From Campylobacterales bacterium (GTDB taxonomy: Bacteria > Campylobacterota > Campylobacteria > Campylobacterales > Nitratiruptoraceae), in the NCBI GenBank assembly GCA_027068245.1, contig JAMOUF010000201.1, positions 1 to 7,631 on the forward strand: 7,631 nucleotides of DNA. The letters are read 5' to 3'. Below are positions 1-5,874 of this stretch, piece after piece; position 1 is the stretch's first letter, and the number at the start of each line of letters is the position of its first letter. The notes under the pieces are model-generated. The model was not told where the DNA came from. It did not search any database and worked only from the letters and a program-made list of their open reading frames with translations. The position numbers and the translations under genes were made by a program.

Positions 1-46
1 GTTCTATTCTAAGACCCTTTTTCAAATCGTTCATACTGTATGCCAT
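1..46 (-). CDS. efp: Elongation factor P, N-terminal fragment (cut by window edge)
   Basis: Only the first 15 codons are visible, reading MAYSMNDLKKGLRIE. EF-P proteins begin with this kind of stretch (a few residues, then an N-D/E-[LF]-[KR]-x-G-[LM]-[KR]-I block) in the first strand of the KOW-like domain I. EF-P is a cytoplasmic translation factor that binds the ribosome between the P and E sites and relieves stalling at consecutive prolines. The modified lysine and domains II and III lie outside the window. The ATG is preceded by AAAGGAG with a 5-nt spacer, which fixes the start. The gene begins 18 nt after the DUF2905 stop with no hairpin between, so it is probably the next cistron of the efflux operon, although a promoter inside the upstream genes cannot be excluded. 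The call rests on a short N-terminus and should be confirmed with downstream sequence. Confidence 0.82.
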   Translation of the reverse strand, partial: MAYSMNDLKKGLRIE

Positions 47-51
47 TCTAT

Positions 52-58
52 CTCCTTT
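52..58 (-). promoter_or_regulatory. Ribosome binding site of efp
   Basis: AAAGGAG on the minus strand lies 5 nt upstream of the efp ATG. It occupies most of the 18-nt gap after the DUF2905 stop, leaving no room for a separate promoter within the gap. Confidence 0.8.
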
Positions 59-64
59 ATATAA

Positions 65-265
65 TTATCTGAAAAACCTGCTGAATATATAAAACAGCAG
101 CGAAAAGATTATACTAAAAAGTATGGAGGTGGTTATGGGAAAATAGAATACGAAATTGTCCCGCTTGATATAGATATCTCCGGGTAGTCTTCCTACCACG
201 GAGATAAAAAGCCCCAACACTATCAAAAATATACCGGCCATTATCAAAATTTTCCCAAATTCCAC
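65..265 (-). CDS. DUF2905 family small integral membrane protein
   Basis: This 66-residue protein has two hydrophobic segments (about residues 6–24 and 42–64). Between them is a short polar loop carrying GRLPGD (25–30) and then NFVFYFPITTS (37–47). This layout, with G-R-L-P-G-D and a following F-x-F-Y-F-P-[IL]-T-T-S block, is the signature of the DUF2905 family, found in many bacteria as a stand-alone protein of about 65–75 aa with no known function. It is likely an inner-membrane hairpin. The start is GTG, chosen because GAGGAG lies 6 nt upstream and no other in-frame start fits; the gene begins 3 nt after the stop of the RND C-terminal half, so translation is probably coupled. Nothing ties it mechanically to efflux beyond position. 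Its mRNA can fold a strong hairpin across the GRLPGD codons (see separate entry). Confidence 0.85.
   Translation of the reverse strand: MEFGKILIMAGIFLIVLGLFISVVGRLPGDIYIKRDNFVFYFPITTSILFSIIFSLLFYIFSRFFR
175..206 (-). repeat. Strong inverted repeat (RNA hairpin) inside the DUF2905 coding region
   Basis: Arms TATCTCCG (175–182) and CGGAGATA (199–206) are perfect complements. Inside them GGTAG (183–187) pairs with CTACC (193–197). This gives a 13-bp stem with one bulged base (198) and a 5-nt loop. It spans the codons for the conserved GRLPGD motif. Neither side carries a T-run in the right place for an intrinsic terminator on the minus strand, where TCTATATC follows. The structure is visible directly; any function is inference, and part of it may simply follow from the codons used. 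Confidence 0.6.
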
Positions 266-268
266 GAC

Positions 269-1963
269 CTACTCCTCTTCATTGGTATTTTCGTCTGTAA
301 AATCCATAGCTTTGGCGTTATCCATAAGCACAGGAATGAATATTAGCGACACTATCACCGCCGCCACGGTTCCACCTATCAACGCCACTCCAAGACCACC
401 GAAAATCGGGTCGCTGGCAAGCAGTGCCGAACCCAGGATAATCGCGATGGCCGTAAGCATAATAGGCCTGGCCCTGGTCGCGGTGGCTATGGCTATGGCT
501 CTTTTTTTGGGAAGGTGTTTCTCCACCATCAAAGATTTGGCGAAATCTATCAAAAGTATCGAGTTTCTCGAACTTATACCCATCAAAGCGATAAAACCTA
601 TAAGCGACGTAGCCGTAAGAAAGAAGGTGTCTTTAGTTACCAGGTCGGCAATCCAGTGCCCCACTATAACGCCTATGATGGAGAGGAAACTTCCAGCCAT
701 AACGATATTGCTAAGAGAGTAGCTTTTGTAGTAGACTACAATCAGCAGATATATCAAAATCAACGCCGCTATAAAAGCCAGCCCCAAATCTCTGAAAGTA
801 TCCAGCGTAACCTTCATCTCTCCGTCCCATTTCAGGTCTATAACCTCACCGGTCTTTTTATCGATGAATCTCAGGTTGAAAAGATAGTCCGTTGTTTCGA
901 TTTTATACTCTTTCGAAAGCTTTTTCATCAAAGCCTCCCTGGCATCAAGCAACGGATAGACCTGTGAAACCAGATCGGTCTCGGCTAAAACGTTTACATA
1001 TCGTCTGAGATTTTTATGCATAATGGTGGGTTCGCTGTCAGCCTCCACTATATCTACCACATCTATCAAAGGAACCATCATACCCTTTTGGTTCATAAGC
1101 TCGAAAGAGGTCAGTTTATCCTTTACGGCCTGAATGGATTTTTCATCCAGCCTTCTGGAGGCCTCGTCCAGTCTTAGAAAAATCTCTATCTGAGATGGGT
1201 AGTTCTCGTCATTCTTCACTCCTACGCCCATACCTTCTAAAGCCAGATAGAGAATTTTTTGAACCTGCTCCACAGCAAGCCCGCTCTTTTGAATCTTATC
1301 GATATTGGGCCTTAGGTGAAACTGTTTGTAAATCTCGTCAGCCATAATGTCAATATCCACAAGGCCGTCAATCTGCTTGAATATATCTGCCACCTTTTTC
1401 GCAAACTCCCTTAACGTCTTCTCGTTGGGGGTATAAATCTCCGCCACGATGGAAGCCAGTGTGGGAGGCCCCGCAGGCTGTTCGATAAGTTTGATTACTG
1501 TCCCTTTTACGATTGGCTCGCAGCTCTTTTTGATAGGCCCTCTCAATCTATGGACCATATTGTAACTTCTCTCTTCTCTGTGGTGTTTGTCGGTAAGGTT
1601 CACCACAATCTCGGAAACGTTTTCGCTGTTTTTAAAGGCACTGCCCTTTACAAGACCCGCATAATCGAGCGGCGCACCCATACCCAAAAAGGTTTCGATG
1701 TCCGTAACCTCTTTCTCTTTTTTCAATATATCCACCACACATTCGCTGACCTTTTTTGTCTGCTCGATGGAACTGCCCGTTGGCAAATCCACATAGACGC
1801 TGAAGGTGTTTGCACTTTTACCAGGCAGCATCTTCACCCAGACTGTCTTTGTGGGTATCATCAGTATAGAAGCGCCCAAAGATGCCAAAATCAATACGAT
1901 AACCAGTATCTTTTTAGGCCGGCTGTCTAAAACGTTATAGATAAATTTTTCGAACTTTTTCAC
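269..1963 (-). CDS. RND efflux permease, C-terminal half (TM7–TM12)
   Basis: This 564-residue protein matches the second half of an AcrB-type inner-membrane pump. TM7 (about 18–36) is followed by a large periplasmic region (about 40–385) with porter-like content and a GPPTLASIVAEIY stretch (165–177). Five further membrane segments follow at about 391–411, 417–440, 448–476, 497–516 and 522–547. TM10 reads GISSRNSILLIDFAK, aligning with GLSAKNAILIVEFAK of AcrB, so R466 sits where AcrB has K940. TM11 reads RARPIMLT, so R497 and T504 align with AcrB R971 and T978. The protein ends in an acidic cytoplasmic tail (DFTDENTNEEE). The GTG start is supported by GGAGG six nt upstream and overlaps the previous stop as GTGA. 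It lacks TM1–TM6 and the TM4 aspartates, so it cannot work alone; the preceding gene supplies these. The substrate cannot be told from sequence. Confidence 0.9.
   Translation of the reverse strand: MKKFEKFIYNVLDSRPKKILVIVLILASLGASILMIPTKTVWVKMLPGKSANTFSVYVDLPTGSSIEQTKKVSECVVDILKKEKEVTDIETFLGMGAPLDYAGLVKGSAFKNSENVSEIVVNLTDKHHREERSYNMVHRLRGPIKKSCEPIVKGTVIKLIEQPAGPPTLASIVAEIYTPNEKTLREFAKKVADIFKQIDGLVDIDIMADEIYKQFHLRPNIDKIQKSGLAVEQVQKILYLALEGMGVGVKNDENYPSQIEIFLRLDEASRRLDEKSIQAVKDKLTSFELMNQKGMMVPLIDVVDIVEADSEPTIMHKNLRRYVNVLAETDLVSQVYPLLDAREALMKKLSKEYKIETTDYLFNLRFIDKKTGEVIDLKWDGEMKVTLDTFRDLGLAFIAALILIYLLIVVYYKSYSLSNIVMAGSFLSIIGVIVGHWIADLVTKDTFFLTATSLIGFIALMGISSRNSILLIDFAKSLMVEKHLPKKRAIAIATATRARPIMLTAIAIILGSALLASDPIFGGLGVALIGGTVAAVIVSLIFIPVLMDNAKAMDFTDENTNEEE
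272..277 (-). promoter_or_regulatory. Ribosome binding site of the DUF2905 gene, inside the preceding gene's end
   Basis: GAGGAG on the minus strand encodes the last two Glu residues of the RND C-terminal half and lies 6 nt before the GTG start at 265. It decides the GTG as the start and suggests translational coupling. Confidence 0.75.
1960..1963 (-). other. GTGA stop/start overlap joining the two RND halves
   Basis: The TGA stop of the N-terminal half (1962–1960) overlaps the GTG start of the C-terminal half (1963–1961). The second frame is shifted by -1 relative to the first. Reading the second frame upstream meets a TGA after seven codons, so a longer fused product would need a frameshift within a very narrow window, where no slippery heptamer is seen. 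Confidence 0.85.
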
Positions 1964-3585
1964 GATTTGCCTCCATCTATATCACACACGTTTTTTGGAT
2001 GTTTTTGGAAATGGTGATGGTGGTGATGCATTTTAGGTTTTTTAAGCATTTTCTTGGCCAGATATGGCGTAAAGATATAGGCCACAACCAGTGAGGCCAA
2101 CAGTGCCACAGGCACGTTATAGGGAATTGGCTTCATAAACTCGCCCATCATTCCGCCAACGAAAGCCATTGGAACCATCGTCAAAATGATGGCTATGGTC
2201 GCCACGTTCGTAGGAGGCCCTATCTCGTCGGTAGCTTCCACCAAAATGGTATCCATATCTTTGTATACCGCATCGTGCTCGTGAAGGTGTCTGTGGATAT
2301 TTTCTATAACGATGATGGCCGCATCCACCAAAAGACCCAAAGAGAGCAAAAATGCGAACAGCGTGATTCTGTTGATGGTCTGTCCTGTAAGATAGGCGAT
2401 AAACAGCGTGATGGACAAAATGGCCGGCACGGTGAAAGTGACTATCAAAGCCTCTTTCCATCCCAGGAAGAAAGCCAGCATAATGGCGATGATAACGACG
2501 GTGATGGCCAGGTGTCTTACCAGTTCGTTTACGGCGTCGTTGGCCCTTTTACCGTAGTTTCTCGTCAATACATACCCAATACCCTCTTTTACCAGTTTCG
2601 GCTTTAGCTCCTCCATCAATTTCAAAACGTCGTTTGCCACGAAGACGGCGTTGGTCCCTTTAAGCTTTGATACCTCCAGCGTATATTGGGGCAGCTCTTT
2701 ATGCAAAGATTTGGCCCAAATCCTCGCTTCTTTGAAGTTTTGAATATCTATGCCGTCCTCCACTTTTGCCACATCTTTTATATATATGGGAGAACCCATA
2801 TAGTTGGCTACCATTATGTTTTCCACATCCTCTATGGACTCTATGGCATTTGGAACGGCGAAGATAACAAGCTTGTTGTCTTTTGTCTTGTCTTTTACGT
2901 TTGGAACCTCCACCGCCACCGATTGGACCGCTTTCATAATCTGTCCCATGGAAAGATGGTATCCGGAGAGTTTGTTCAAATCCACCAGGATATTGAACTG
3001 CCTTTTGTGAGCGCCCTTCAAAGCGGTCTTTGAGACATTTTTTACCCTGTTGGCCTTATACTGTATATCTTTTATGATTTTGTAAAATTTCGCATCGCTC
3101 AAGGATGGGTCTTTTTTGTAAAAAGCGAACGTCAAAATAGGTATATCTATATCGATATCGAAAGGTTTTACCAGGGGCTGCATGGCGTTTTTGGGTAAAA
3201 GATTCATATTCTGCATCACTTTGTCATAAAGCTTGAGATTCGATATCTCCCTGTTTTGCCCTATATAGTACTGCACGTTGACTATACCCATGTTTTCCTT
3301 GGCAATACCATAGATATACTCGATACCGCTTATCTCCCTAATTTTTTCCTCAAGGGGTTTGACAATCACGTTTTCTATCTCTTTTGGAGTGGCTCCAGGC
3401 ATAGGGACGATAATCGTTCCACCGCTTATGGCAATTTGCGGGTCCTCTTCTCTTGGCATTATTTCCAAAGCCAGATAACCCACCGCCAAAATAAACACCG
3501 CCAAAAGAGGCGTCAACGGATTGTGTAAAAAGATAAGGGCCAGTTTACCGGCTATATCTTTCGGTTTGTATTCACACTTCATCAT
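1960..3585 (-). CDS. RND efflux permease, N-terminal half (TM1–TM6) with His-rich tail
   Basis: This 541-residue protein is the first half of an RND (AcrB/CusA-like) inner-membrane proton antiporter. TM1 (about 24–43) runs into MPREEDPQI and a large periplasmic porter region (about 50–355). TM2–TM6 follow at about 358–377, 381–399, 406–428, 460–480 and 489–510. TM4 carries GLLVDAAIIVIEN, so D421 matches AcrB D407 while A422 replaces D408. TM5 has VPMAFVGG and TM6 ends TPYLAKKML, both typical. After TM6 the chain continues for about 30 cytoplasmic residues, including six consecutive His (520–525), HP and a Cys, then stops where other RND pumps run through a linker into TM7. The next gene starts within the stop (GTGA), so both halves are probably made in equal amounts and assemble into one pump. 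Two adjacent ATGs exist; the second (3582) lies 6 nt from the GGGG Shine-Dalgarno and is the likelier start. Confidence 0.9.
   Translation of the reverse strand: MMKCEYKPKDIAGKLALIFLHNPLTPLLAVFILAVGYLALEIMPREEDPQIAISGGTIIVPMPGATPKEIENVIVKPLEEKIREISGIEYIYGIAKENMGIVNVQYYIGQNREISNLKLYDKVMQNMNLLPKNAMQPLVKPFDIDIDIPILTFAFYKKDPSLSDAKFYKIIKDIQYKANRVKNVSKTALKGAHKRQFNILVDLNKLSGYHLSMGQIMKAVQSVAVEVPNVKDKTKDNKLVIFAVPNAIESIEDVENIMVANYMGSPIYIKDVAKVEDGIDIQNFKEARIWAKSLHKELPQYTLEVSKLKGTNAVFVANDVLKLMEELKPKLVKEGIGYVLTRNYGKRANDAVNELVRHLAITVVIIAIMLAFFLGWKEALIVTFTVPAILSITLFIAYLTGQTINRITLFAFLLSLGLLVDAAIIVIENIHRHLHEHDAVYKDMDTILVEATDEIGPPTNVATIAIILTMVPMAFVGGMMGEFMKPIPYNVPVALLASLVVAYIFTPYLAKKMLKKPKMHHHHHHFQKHPKNVCDIDGGKS
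1970..1974 (-). promoter_or_regulatory. Ribosome binding site of the RND C-terminal half
   Basis: GGAGG on the minus strand, within the Gly-Gly codons near the end of the N-terminal half, lies 6 nt upstream of the GTG at 1963. A well-spaced consensus site at exactly this point argues that the split is a genuine two-gene arrangement and not an accident of sequencing. Confidence 0.8.
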
Positions 3586-3588
3586 ATA

Positions 3589-3592
3589 CCCC
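3589..3592 (-). promoter_or_regulatory. Ribosome binding site of the RND N-terminal half
   Basis: The minus strand reads TAGGGGTATATGATG. The GGGG overlaps the last base of the adaptor stop codon (TAG). It lies only 3 nt from the first ATG and 6 nt from the second, and the other genes here use 5–6 nt, which favours the second ATG at 3582. Confidence 0.55.
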
Positions 3593-4380
3593 TATTTAAA
3601 ACTGAGTTCTGCATACATTCCAGGAATCACTCTGGCTTTTCCGTGATTGAAACTGACTTTTATTTTGAATTTATGTGTCATCGGGTTTGCGGCCGGAATA
3701 ATGGCGCTTACCGTTCCTTCAGACTCGAACCCGATGGAAGGGATATAGATGGCGACTTTGTCCCCGAGTTTTATATTTTTCAGGTTTGTCTCACTTATTT
3801 GGGCCAGGATTTTAAGATTATCCAGGCTCGTCATCACCATTCCGGGATATCCGGGAATCGTCAACTGTCCCTCTTTTACATTTTTCTGTATGATAACGCC
3901 ATTACTTGGGGCTTTTATTTTAAGATACTCATACTGATGCAAAACTTCTGCCAGCTTGGCCTTTGCCTGAGCCAGCTGTTTTTTTGCAATCTGCACCATA
4001 TCTTTGCTGTTTTTATACATCAGCTCAACCTGTTCATACTCATATTTGGAGACCATACCTTTTTTCAAAAGCCTTTTGTGTCTTTCATAATTCACCTTGG
4101 CGAAATTGTATACATTTTGGTTCATACCTACAGCCAGTCTGGCCTGGGATATGGCAAGCTCCACCTGCGTCTTCGCCAAATCTATCTCTTTGGAATCGAT
4201 TACATAGAGTATCTGTCCCTTTTTGACCCAGTCCCCCTCATGGACGTAAACCTTTTTTACAAAACCCATATATCTGGTTCCCAGCATCTTCGTATCATCA
4301 GACATTACCGTGCCTGAGAGCTTGATACCCTCGGCGAACATAAGTGAAGAAACAAAAATCATAAACAGCAATTTTTTCAT
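3592..4380 (-). CDS. Periplasmic adaptor (membrane fusion protein) of the RND efflux system
   Basis: This 262-residue protein has an N-terminal signal (MKKLLFMIFVSSLMFA, probable cleavage before EGIK; no lipobox cysteine). The first lipoyl half-motif is around residues 36–66 (VKKVYVHEGDWVKKGQILY). An alpha-helical hairpin rich in Lys, Gln and Ala runs from about 67 to 150. The second lipoyl half is around 152–180 (LKIKAPSNGVIIQKNVKEGQ). A beta-barrel follows at about 185–260, ending VIPGMYAELSF. This is the HlyD/AcrA family order. The protein links the inner-membrane pump to the TolC-type channel across the periplasm. It stops right after the barrel with no membrane-proximal domain, so it is shorter than AcrA-like adaptors (about 380 aa). 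Its ATG directly abuts the tolC-like stop with AAAGGAG 5 nt upstream, and the RND gene follows after a few bases. The family call is secure; the substrate is unknown. Confidence 0.9.
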   Translation of the reverse strand: MKKLLFMIFVSSLMFAEGIKLSGTVMSDDTKMLGTRYMGFVKKVYVHEGDWVKKGQILYVIDSKEIDLAKTQVELAISQARLAVGMNQNVYNFAKVNYERHKRLLKKGMVSKYEYEQVELMYKNSKDMVQIAKKQLAQAKAKLAEVLHQYEYLKIKAPSNGVIIQKNVKEGQLTIPGYPGMVMTSLDNLKILAQISETNLKNIKLGDKVAIYIPSIGFESEGTVSAIIPAANPMTHKFKIKVSFNHGKARVIPGMYAELSFK

Positions 4381-5793
4381 CTACTCTCCTTTATCTATTA
4401 AACTTTCAAGTTCATAAACTTTTTCGTTTCTCTTTGTCTTTGTCTCCAAAAGTTTCAAAAGCACCTGAATCTCTTCGGAGTGCTTTATCAGCACGTCACT
4501 GATTTTAGCCAGCCCCTCTTTATATTTCTCTTTATACATCTTATATATCTCTTTGGCGAGGTCAAACTGGGCCTGCTGGGCTTTGATGTCGTAATCTCTG
4601 CTTTTTACCTCGGTCTTGATCTGGTTTATCTTCAGCGCGAGCCCTTTTTGAGCCAGGTTATACTGCTCGTTCACTTTCATATACTCCACTCTGGCCTTCT
4701 CATAGTTTGCCTTGTCTTTGCCACCGCTAAAAAGGTTCCATTTAAACTGGGCTCCAACGGTATAGGCGTCTTTGTCGAAGAACCTGTTTAAAAATTTGTC
4801 ATCACTGCTTCCATACTCGCCAAAAGCGCCCAAAGTGGGATAAAATCCGCTTTTGTTGAGTTTTACGTTCATCTTCGTGATTTTTTTCGCCAGTTTCACT
4901 TTTTTAAAATCAATACTCTTTTTTACAAGTTTGGGAGTGGGGTCTTTTGGCAAAGATGGAGCAGACGATGGAGGTTTAATATTTACTATTTTTTCTCCCG
5001 TTAAAAAAGAGATATATTGATAAGCCAGATCTCTATTCATTTTGGCCTGGTTAAGATAACTCAAAACTTCTATCTTTTTGGCCCTGACCTCTAAAACATC
5101 GGTATGTTTGGCATATCCTTCCTCTTTAAAGGTTTTAATGATATATTCAAGCTCGTCCATATTTTTTTTCAAAATTTTCAAATTTTTGATATAGTTTTCC
5201 ACCAATGCTATATCCCAAAATGTCTTTTTGGTCTCGTAAAGTTTCTGGTTTACCACCTTTTTTGCGTCCAGGTGGCTCATTTTTTCCATAGCTTTGGAGA
5301 TTTTCTCATACATAGTAAGCTTCATCCCTGTAAAAAGTGGAACTTTGTAACTAAGCTTAGTTTGAAAATGGTTTCTGGCCTCGGGGTAGTTCAACTTTTT
5401 TGGCTCGATATTGAGAATAGAACCCATATCCTGTGTAAACCCTTGCGGCAGACCACCGGGATTTGCATTTAGCATCTCAAGAACCTGACCCAAAGGAGCC
5501 AGAAACTGGTCGAATCCAAAGTCTATGAACTTGGCCTCTCTGGACTGCAGCTTGAAGCCGAACACATTACCCGCATCGTTGCTTCTAAGAGCGTTTATAA
5601 CCATATCCATAGAGCCGTAGTTGTAACTTTTGGCGATTTTGGTGTTGAATTTCGCAATCTCCTCTTTAAGTTTGGCTATCTTGATGTCGGAGTTGTTTTT
5701 CTTCACCAATTCCACGGCCTTATCCAGCGTCAAATCCTTGATTTCCGCATAACTTGCAGATATTAACAAGATTAGAAACAGGAGTCTTTTCAT
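4381..5793 (-). CDS. TolC-family outer-membrane efflux channel
   Basis: This 470-residue protein has a cleavable signal peptide (MKRLLFLILLISASYA, cut before EIKD). There is no Cys at the +1 position, so it is not a lipoprotein of the OprM kind. Two outer-membrane-efflux repeats can be seen. The first (about 20–265) contains FGFKLQSREAKF and the membrane strand NHFQTKLSYKVPLFTG (141–156), and ends near FLTGEKI. The second (about 285–465) contains SGFYPTLGAFGEYG (315–328), YTVGAQFKWNLFSGGK (344–359) and the coiled-coil return KYKEGLAKISDVL (423–435). A Pro-rich linker (KPPSSAPSLP) separates them. TolC-type proteins form trimeric beta-barrels with a long periplasmic alpha-tunnel, the exit duct for RND and other pumps. 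It is the first gene of the operon; the ATG has GGAGG 6 nt upstream. Being encoded next to adaptor and pump suggests a dedicated partner. Confidence 0.92.
   Translation of the reverse strand: MKRLLFLILLISASYAEIKDLTLDKAVELVKKNNSDIKIAKLKEEIAKFNTKIAKSYNYGSMDMVINALRSNDAGNVFGFKLQSREAKFIDFGFDQFLAPLGQVLEMLNANPGGLPQGFTQDMGSILNIEPKKLNYPEARNHFQTKLSYKVPLFTGMKLTMYEKISKAMEKMSHLDAKKVVNQKLYETKKTFWDIALVENYIKNLKILKKNMDELEYIIKTFKEEGYAKHTDVLEVRAKKIEVLSYLNQAKMNRDLAYQYISFLTGEKIVNIKPPSSAPSLPKDPTPKLVKKSIDFKKVKLAKKITKMNVKLNKSGFYPTLGAFGEYGSSDDKFLNRFFDKDAYTVGAQFKWNLFSGGKDKANYEKARVEYMKVNEQYNLAQKGLALKINQIKTEVKSRDYDIKAQQAQFDLAKEIYKMYKEKYKEGLAKISDVLIKHSEEIQVLLKLLETKTKRNEKVYELESLIDKGE
4386..4392 (-). promoter_or_regulatory. 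Ribosome binding site of the adaptor gene, inside the tolC-like gene end
   Basis: AAAGGAG on the minus strand overlaps the final Lys-Gly-Glu codons of the outer-membrane factor and lies 5 nt before the adaptor ATG at 4380. With a zero-base gap between the genes, this indicates coupled translation. Confidence 0.75.
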
Positions 5794-5799
5794 ACATTT

Positions 5800-5804
5800 C
5801 CTCC
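5800..5804 (-). promoter_or_regulatory. Ribosome binding site of the tolC-like gene
   Basis: GGAGG on the minus strand with a 6-nt spacer to the ATG at 5793. An ATG also occurs 4 nt before this start but is out of frame and too close to the SD. Confidence 0.8.
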
Positions 5805-5813
5805 ATTATTAAT

Positions 5814-5847
5814 TTAAGTTATATTATACTTAACTATATATTAAGTA
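5814..5847 (-). promoter_or_regulatory. Promoter with overlapping operator-like inverted repeats for the efflux operon
   Basis: On the minus strand a perfect TATAAT lies at 5828–5823, which would place transcription start near 5816 and leave a leader of about 22 nt before the tolC-like ATG. The -35 region is poor (TTTTAC with a 16-nt gap), as is common for Campylobacterota sigma-70 promoters, which lean on the -10 box and T-rich upstream DNA. The half-site TTAAGT or its complement ACTTAA occurs three times: 5814–5819, 5828–5833 and 5841–5846. These form two interleaved inverted repeats: arms of 6 bp around 8 bp, and arms of 7 bp (TACTTAA/TTAAGTA, 5827–5847) around 7 bp. The -10 box lies within the first repeat and its last base overlaps the second. 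This is the geometry of a repressor operator, for example TetR type. The repressor gene is not in this window. The base pattern is seen; the regulation is inferred. Confidence 0.6.
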
Positions 5848-5856
5848 AAATTGAAG

Positions 5857-5874
5857 AGTGGGAAAAATCCCACT
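5857..5874 (-). terminator. Probable intrinsic terminator after serA
   Basis: On the minus strand AGTGGGA and TCCCACT form a perfect 7-bp stem with a 4-nt T loop, starting at the last base of the serA stop codon. It is followed by CTTCAATTTTACTT, a weak and interrupted T-tract, so termination may be partial. Its position between serA and the efflux promoter fits the end of the rpsA–serA unit. The stem is symmetrical, but no gene arrives from the other side. Confidence 0.55.

Noticed and set aside
282..967. Two overlapping plus-strand reading frames opposite the RND C-terminal half
   Set aside because: They mirror TM8–TM12 codons of a recognised gene. Their hydrophobic or mixed composition follows from the complementary strand.
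1960..1975. Programmed -1 ribosomal frameshift producing a fused RND protein
   Set aside because: No slippery heptamer or downstream pseudoknot was recognised at the junction, and a consensus SD with a start codon gives a simpler explanation. It is not fully excluded.
2018..2035. Six histidine codons taken as an affinity-tag or vector artefact
   Set aside because: The codons alternate irregularly between CAT and CAC and lie in the middle of a native operon, followed by further native coding sequence and the next gene's SD.
3843..3860. Palindrome-like TTCCGGGATATCCGGGAA within the adaptor gene
   Set aside because: It is imperfect (mismatched G:G pairs either side of GGATATCC) and encodes the plausible loop IPGYPG, so chance within coding sequence is enough.
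3643..4317. Long plus-strand reading frame (224 codons) antisense to the adaptor gene
   Set aside because: It is the complement of a gene with clear family motifs and a good start. The antisense product shows no recognisable domain, and no SD was noted for it.
5857..5874. Hairpin after serA as part of a riboswitch or leader for the efflux operon
   Set aside because: It lies upstream of the predicted -10 box and touches the serA stop codon, so it would not be in the efflux transcript. A terminator is the simpler reading.
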